From the NCBI GenBank assembly GCA_947088515.1, contig CAMUHA010000053.1, positions 1 to 17,044 of the forward strand: a stretch of 17,044 nucleotides of DNA, written 5' to 3'. The DNA comes from an uncultured bacterium (GTDB lineage Bacteria > Bacillota > Clostridia > Lachnospirales > Lachnospiraceae). The notes beneath the pieces were generated by a model, which saw only the letters and a program-made list of their open reading frames with translations, did no database searches and was not told the DNA's origin. Shown here in pieces: positions 15,164 to 17,044 of the stretch; positions within the stretch are counted from its first letter, which is position 1, and the number at the start of each line of letters is the position of its first letter. Both the position numbers and the translations under genes were made by a program.

Positions 15164-15877
15164 ATGTATCAGTTTGAGAAGGTGAGTAAAGGATTGCTGG
15201 GGTCCCAGGTGGAGGATGCGTTGTTTTCCTACATTCTGAATGAACCTGTGGAGATAGGGGAAAAAATACCAAATGAATTTGAACTGGCAGAGCGGTTTGG
15301 TGTGGGGAGAAGCACTATCCGTGAAGCCGTCAAAGGGCTGGTATCCAGGGGCATTCTGGAGGTACGCCGGGGTTCCGGCACTTATGTGGTCAGCACCAGC
15401 ACGCTGGAGGAAGACCCTCTTGGCCTGTCAAAATTCCAGGACAAATATAAGCTGGCGCTGGAGCTTTTTGATGTACGTCTGATGCTGGAACCGGAAATTG
15501 CGGTCCTTGCCTGTGAGTATGCCATGGAGCAGGAACTGGCACAGCTTAAAATTCTTTGTGACGAGGTGGAGGAGCTGTATCTTGCAGGGAAGAATCACAT
15601 TAAAAGGGATGTGGAATTTCATACCTGTATAGCCAGATGCAGCAAAAACAGGGTGGTGGAAATCCTGATTCCGGTCATTAACTCGGCGGTCACAACCTTT
15701 GCCAATCTTACCCATCGGACACTGATGAAAGAAACCATTGAAACCCATCGGGCAATTACACATGCGATTACTGAAAGGGATGCTGTAGGCGCAAAATGCG
15801 CAATGGTGATGCACTTAACGTATAACCGGCAGATGATTATGAAATTACTAAAAGAACAGGGAGAACATGGCGTATAG
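15164..15877 (+). CDS. FadR/GntR-family transcriptional regulator with FCD domain
   Basis: A 237-residue DNA-binding repressor or activator. The N-terminal winged helix (about 8-78) contains IPNEFELAERFGVGRSTIRE and the wing RRGSGTYV. The C-terminal all-helical FCD domain (about 95-222) carries the expected metal/ligand residues D103 (LFDVRLMLEP), H153 (DVEFHTCIA), H195 (ETHRAI) and H217 (MVMHLTYN). FCD regulators typically sense carboxylic acids such as gluconate, galacturonate, lactate or related sugar acids. The ribosome binding site is weak (GGAG about 14 bases upstream). It is followed by a terminator, and the adjacent GntP-family permease with an 18-bp palindrome at its promoter is the obvious target. 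Confidence 0.94.
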   Translation: MYQFEKVSKGLLGSQVEDALFSYILNEPVEIGEKIPNEFELAERFGVGRSTIREAVKGLVSRGILEVRRGSGTYVVSTSTLEEDPLGLSKFQDKYKLALELFDVRLMLEPEIAVLACEYAMEQELAQLKILCDEVEELYLAGKNHIKRDVEFHTCIARCSKNRVVEILIPVINSAVTTFANLTHRTLMKETIETHRAITHAITERDAVGAKCAMVMHLTYNRQMIMKLLKEQGEHGV

Positions 15878-15972
15878 TTAACGCCGGATAAGTTTCCATG
15901 ACTGTTTATCATCAGATGTGTCGGAGCCTGAAAATACACTACAGAAAAGAATTTGTATAAAATTAACAAAAG

Positions 15973-16007
15973 AAGTGGAATTCCGACCAGGAAATTCCGC
16001 TTTTTTT
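15973..16007 (+). terminator. Intrinsic terminator after the GntR-family gene
   Basis: AAGTGGAATT (15973-15982) pairs with AATTCCGCTT (15993-16002) with one G-T wobble, and is followed by a run of seven T (16001-16007). It lies about 95 bases after the regulator stop; the intervening bases hold no gene. It isolates the regulator transcript from the permease. Confidence 0.85.
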
Positions 16008-16046
16008 ATTCAAAACAGAGAATAGGAGGAAATAACATCATACGTA

Positions 16047-16075
16047 TTGACAATAAAATGCAGAAATAGTATATT
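16047..16075 (+). promoter_or_regulatory. Near-consensus sigma-A promoter of the GntP-family permease
   Basis: TTGACA (16047-16052), 17 bases, then TATATT (16070-16075, 5/6) gives a predicted start near 16082 and a leader of about 75 bases before the ATG. A GGAGG at 16025-16029 upstream of the promoter has no reading frame attached. Confidence 0.75.
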
Positions 16076-16087
16076 AAAAACAGCAAA

Positions 16088-16105
16088 ACATAAGACGTCT
16101 GATGT
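16088..16105 (+). promoter_or_regulatory. 18-bp palindrome, candidate operator of the GntR-family regulator
   Basis: The two halves of ACATAAGACGTCTGATGT match as an inverted repeat except for one base pair (positions 5 and 14). It covers about +7 to +24 relative to the predicted start, a classic roadblock/repressor position. It does not match the TNGTNNNACNA core seen in several FCD regulators. Assignment to the upstream regulator is inference from position. Confidence 0.5.
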
Positions 16106-16157
16106 AAAAAGTGCGAAAAAGAAAACATAAAATTTTATCCCAAAGGAGGAAAAACTT

Positions 16158-17044
16158 ATGGCTGGTGAAGCGCTGGCACTAAATCCAACCCGGCTTGTTA
16201 TTGCGGCATTGGTGGGACTTGTTATTTTATTGGTATTGATTATTAAGTTTAAAATTCAGGCGATGGTTTCAATTTTAATAGGTGCGATTGCTATTGGACT
16301 TATAGCGGGTATGCCTTTTGACAGCATTGTTACAGCAGTAAATGACGGAATTGGGAATACGCTGAAGGGAATTGCGCTTTTAGTAGGTTTAGGGTCTATG
16401 TTCGGTGCAATTTTGGAGGCATCGGGAGGCGCCCAGAGCCTTGCAGTTACCATGGTAAAGCGGTTCGGAGACAAAAAGGCGGCATGGGCGCTTGGAATTA
16501 CAGGTCTGGTAATTGCAATGCCGGTATTTTTTGATGCTGGATTGATTATTCTGATTCCACTTGCCTTTTCCCTTGCAAAAAGAACAAACCGTTCTTCACT
16601 GTTTTATGCGATTCCCCTTCTTGCAGGGCTGGCAGTTGGACATGCATATATTCCTCCTACCCCCGGACCTGTGCTGGTGGCTACCATGCTTGGGGTAGAC
16701 CTTGGGTGGGTAATTATGATTGGAATTGGCTGCGGTGTTGTGGCTATGATTATTGCAGGACCTGTATGGGGAGCTGTCTGTGGAAAGAAATACAATATTG
16801 CAGTGCCGGAGCATGTGGCAAATCAGGCGGATTTTGACGAATCCAAGCTTCCGGGATTTGGAACAATAGTGGGAATTATTCTCATTCCTCTGGTACTGAT
16901 TATTCTGGACTCTGTATCCGGTGTAATCCCTGCCCTTAGTAGTGTGGCTCCGGTATTTGCGTTTCTTGGAGAGCCTTTTGTAGCTCTTTTGATTGCTACT
17001 GTAATCGCGATGTTCCTGCTTGGCATGAGACACGGATATACTTT
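16158..17044 (+). CDS. GntP-family sugar-acid permease (3' end outside window)
   Basis: The first 295 codons of an inner-membrane transporter; the family is usually about 440-450 residues. AAAGGAGG (16142-16149) lies 8 bases before the ATG. The visible part is mostly hydrophobic helices with family blocks: LLVGLGSMFGAILEASGGAQ, MPVFFDAGLIILIPLAFSLA and VGHAYIPPTPGPVLVATMLG, where GntP proteins have FFDVGF-like and GHGFIPPHPGP-like stretches. GntP members import gluconate, fructuronate, glycerate or D-serine with protons; the substrate cannot be told from sequence. The adjacent FCD regulator supports a carboxylate substrate. The perfect 12-bp palindrome ATAAAATTTTAT (16127-16138) just before the ribosome binding site may fold in the leader. 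Confidence 0.93.
   Translation, partial: MAGEALALNPTRLVIAALVGLVILLVLIIKFKIQAMVSILIGAIAIGLIAGMPFDSIVTAVNDGIGNTLKGIALLVGLGSMFGAILEASGGAQSLAVTMVKRFGDKKAAWALGITGLVIAMPVFFDAGLIILIPLAFSLAKRTNRSSLFYAIPLLAGLAVGHAYIPPTPGPVLVATMLGVDLGWVIMIGIGCGVVAMIIAGPVWGAVCGKKYNIAVPEHVANQADFDESKLPGFGTIVGIILIPLVLIILDSVSGVIPALSSVAPVFAFLGEPFVALLIATVIAMFLLGMRHGYT

Overview
The window looks like chromosomal DNA of a low-to-moderate GC gut-type Clostridia, most likely a member of the Lachnospiraceae. This rests on Firmicutes-type promoters (TTGACA-N17-TATxxT) and strong GGAGG ribosome binding sites. It also rests on gene families: an FtsX transporter with its own OmpR/HisKA pair, an AgrA/AgrC-like LytTR/GHKL pair, a DUF1266 lipoprotein and a FadR-type regulator beside a GntP permease. 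The genus is inference. Every supported gene is on the + strand, and I saw no rRNA, tRNA, CRISPR array or transposase.

Layout. (1) 1-1325: 3' end of a threonyl-tRNA synthetase continuous in frame with a GNAT acetyltransferase, closed by a terminator. (2) 1352-6782: FtsX-type permease, MacB/LolD-type ATPase, OmpR-type response regulator and HisKA kinase. It is preceded by three 11-bp-phased TxTAA boxes next to a consensus -10 with no -35, which suggests activator-dependent expression, possibly by its own regulator. (3) 6887-10782: DUF1266 lipoprotein, nucleoside phosphorylase, M19 dipeptidase and COG1237-like metallo-beta-lactamase-fold hydrolase; this reads like a small salvage/scavenging operon. 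(4) 10903-15014: a highly charged coiled-coil protein, a strong terminator, a possible 50-codon ORF, then a tightly overlapping operon of LytTR regulator, GHKL kinase and a small protein resembling the C-terminal part of flagellar cap protein FliD. No flagellar gene is nearby. (5) 15079-end: FCD-type GntR regulator with a near-consensus promoter, a terminator, a second near-consensus promoter overlapped just downstream by an 18-bp palindrome, and the start of a GntP-family permease.

How they may work together. Region 2 is a self-contained signal-responsive export or envelope-defence module. Region 5 is a classic regulator-plus-sugar-acid-permease unit. Region 4 is the least explained and the best candidate for an undescribed system: the FliD-like gene starts inside the kinase gene, so its production is coupled to a quorum-sensing-style two-component system that has no AgrB/AgrD in view.
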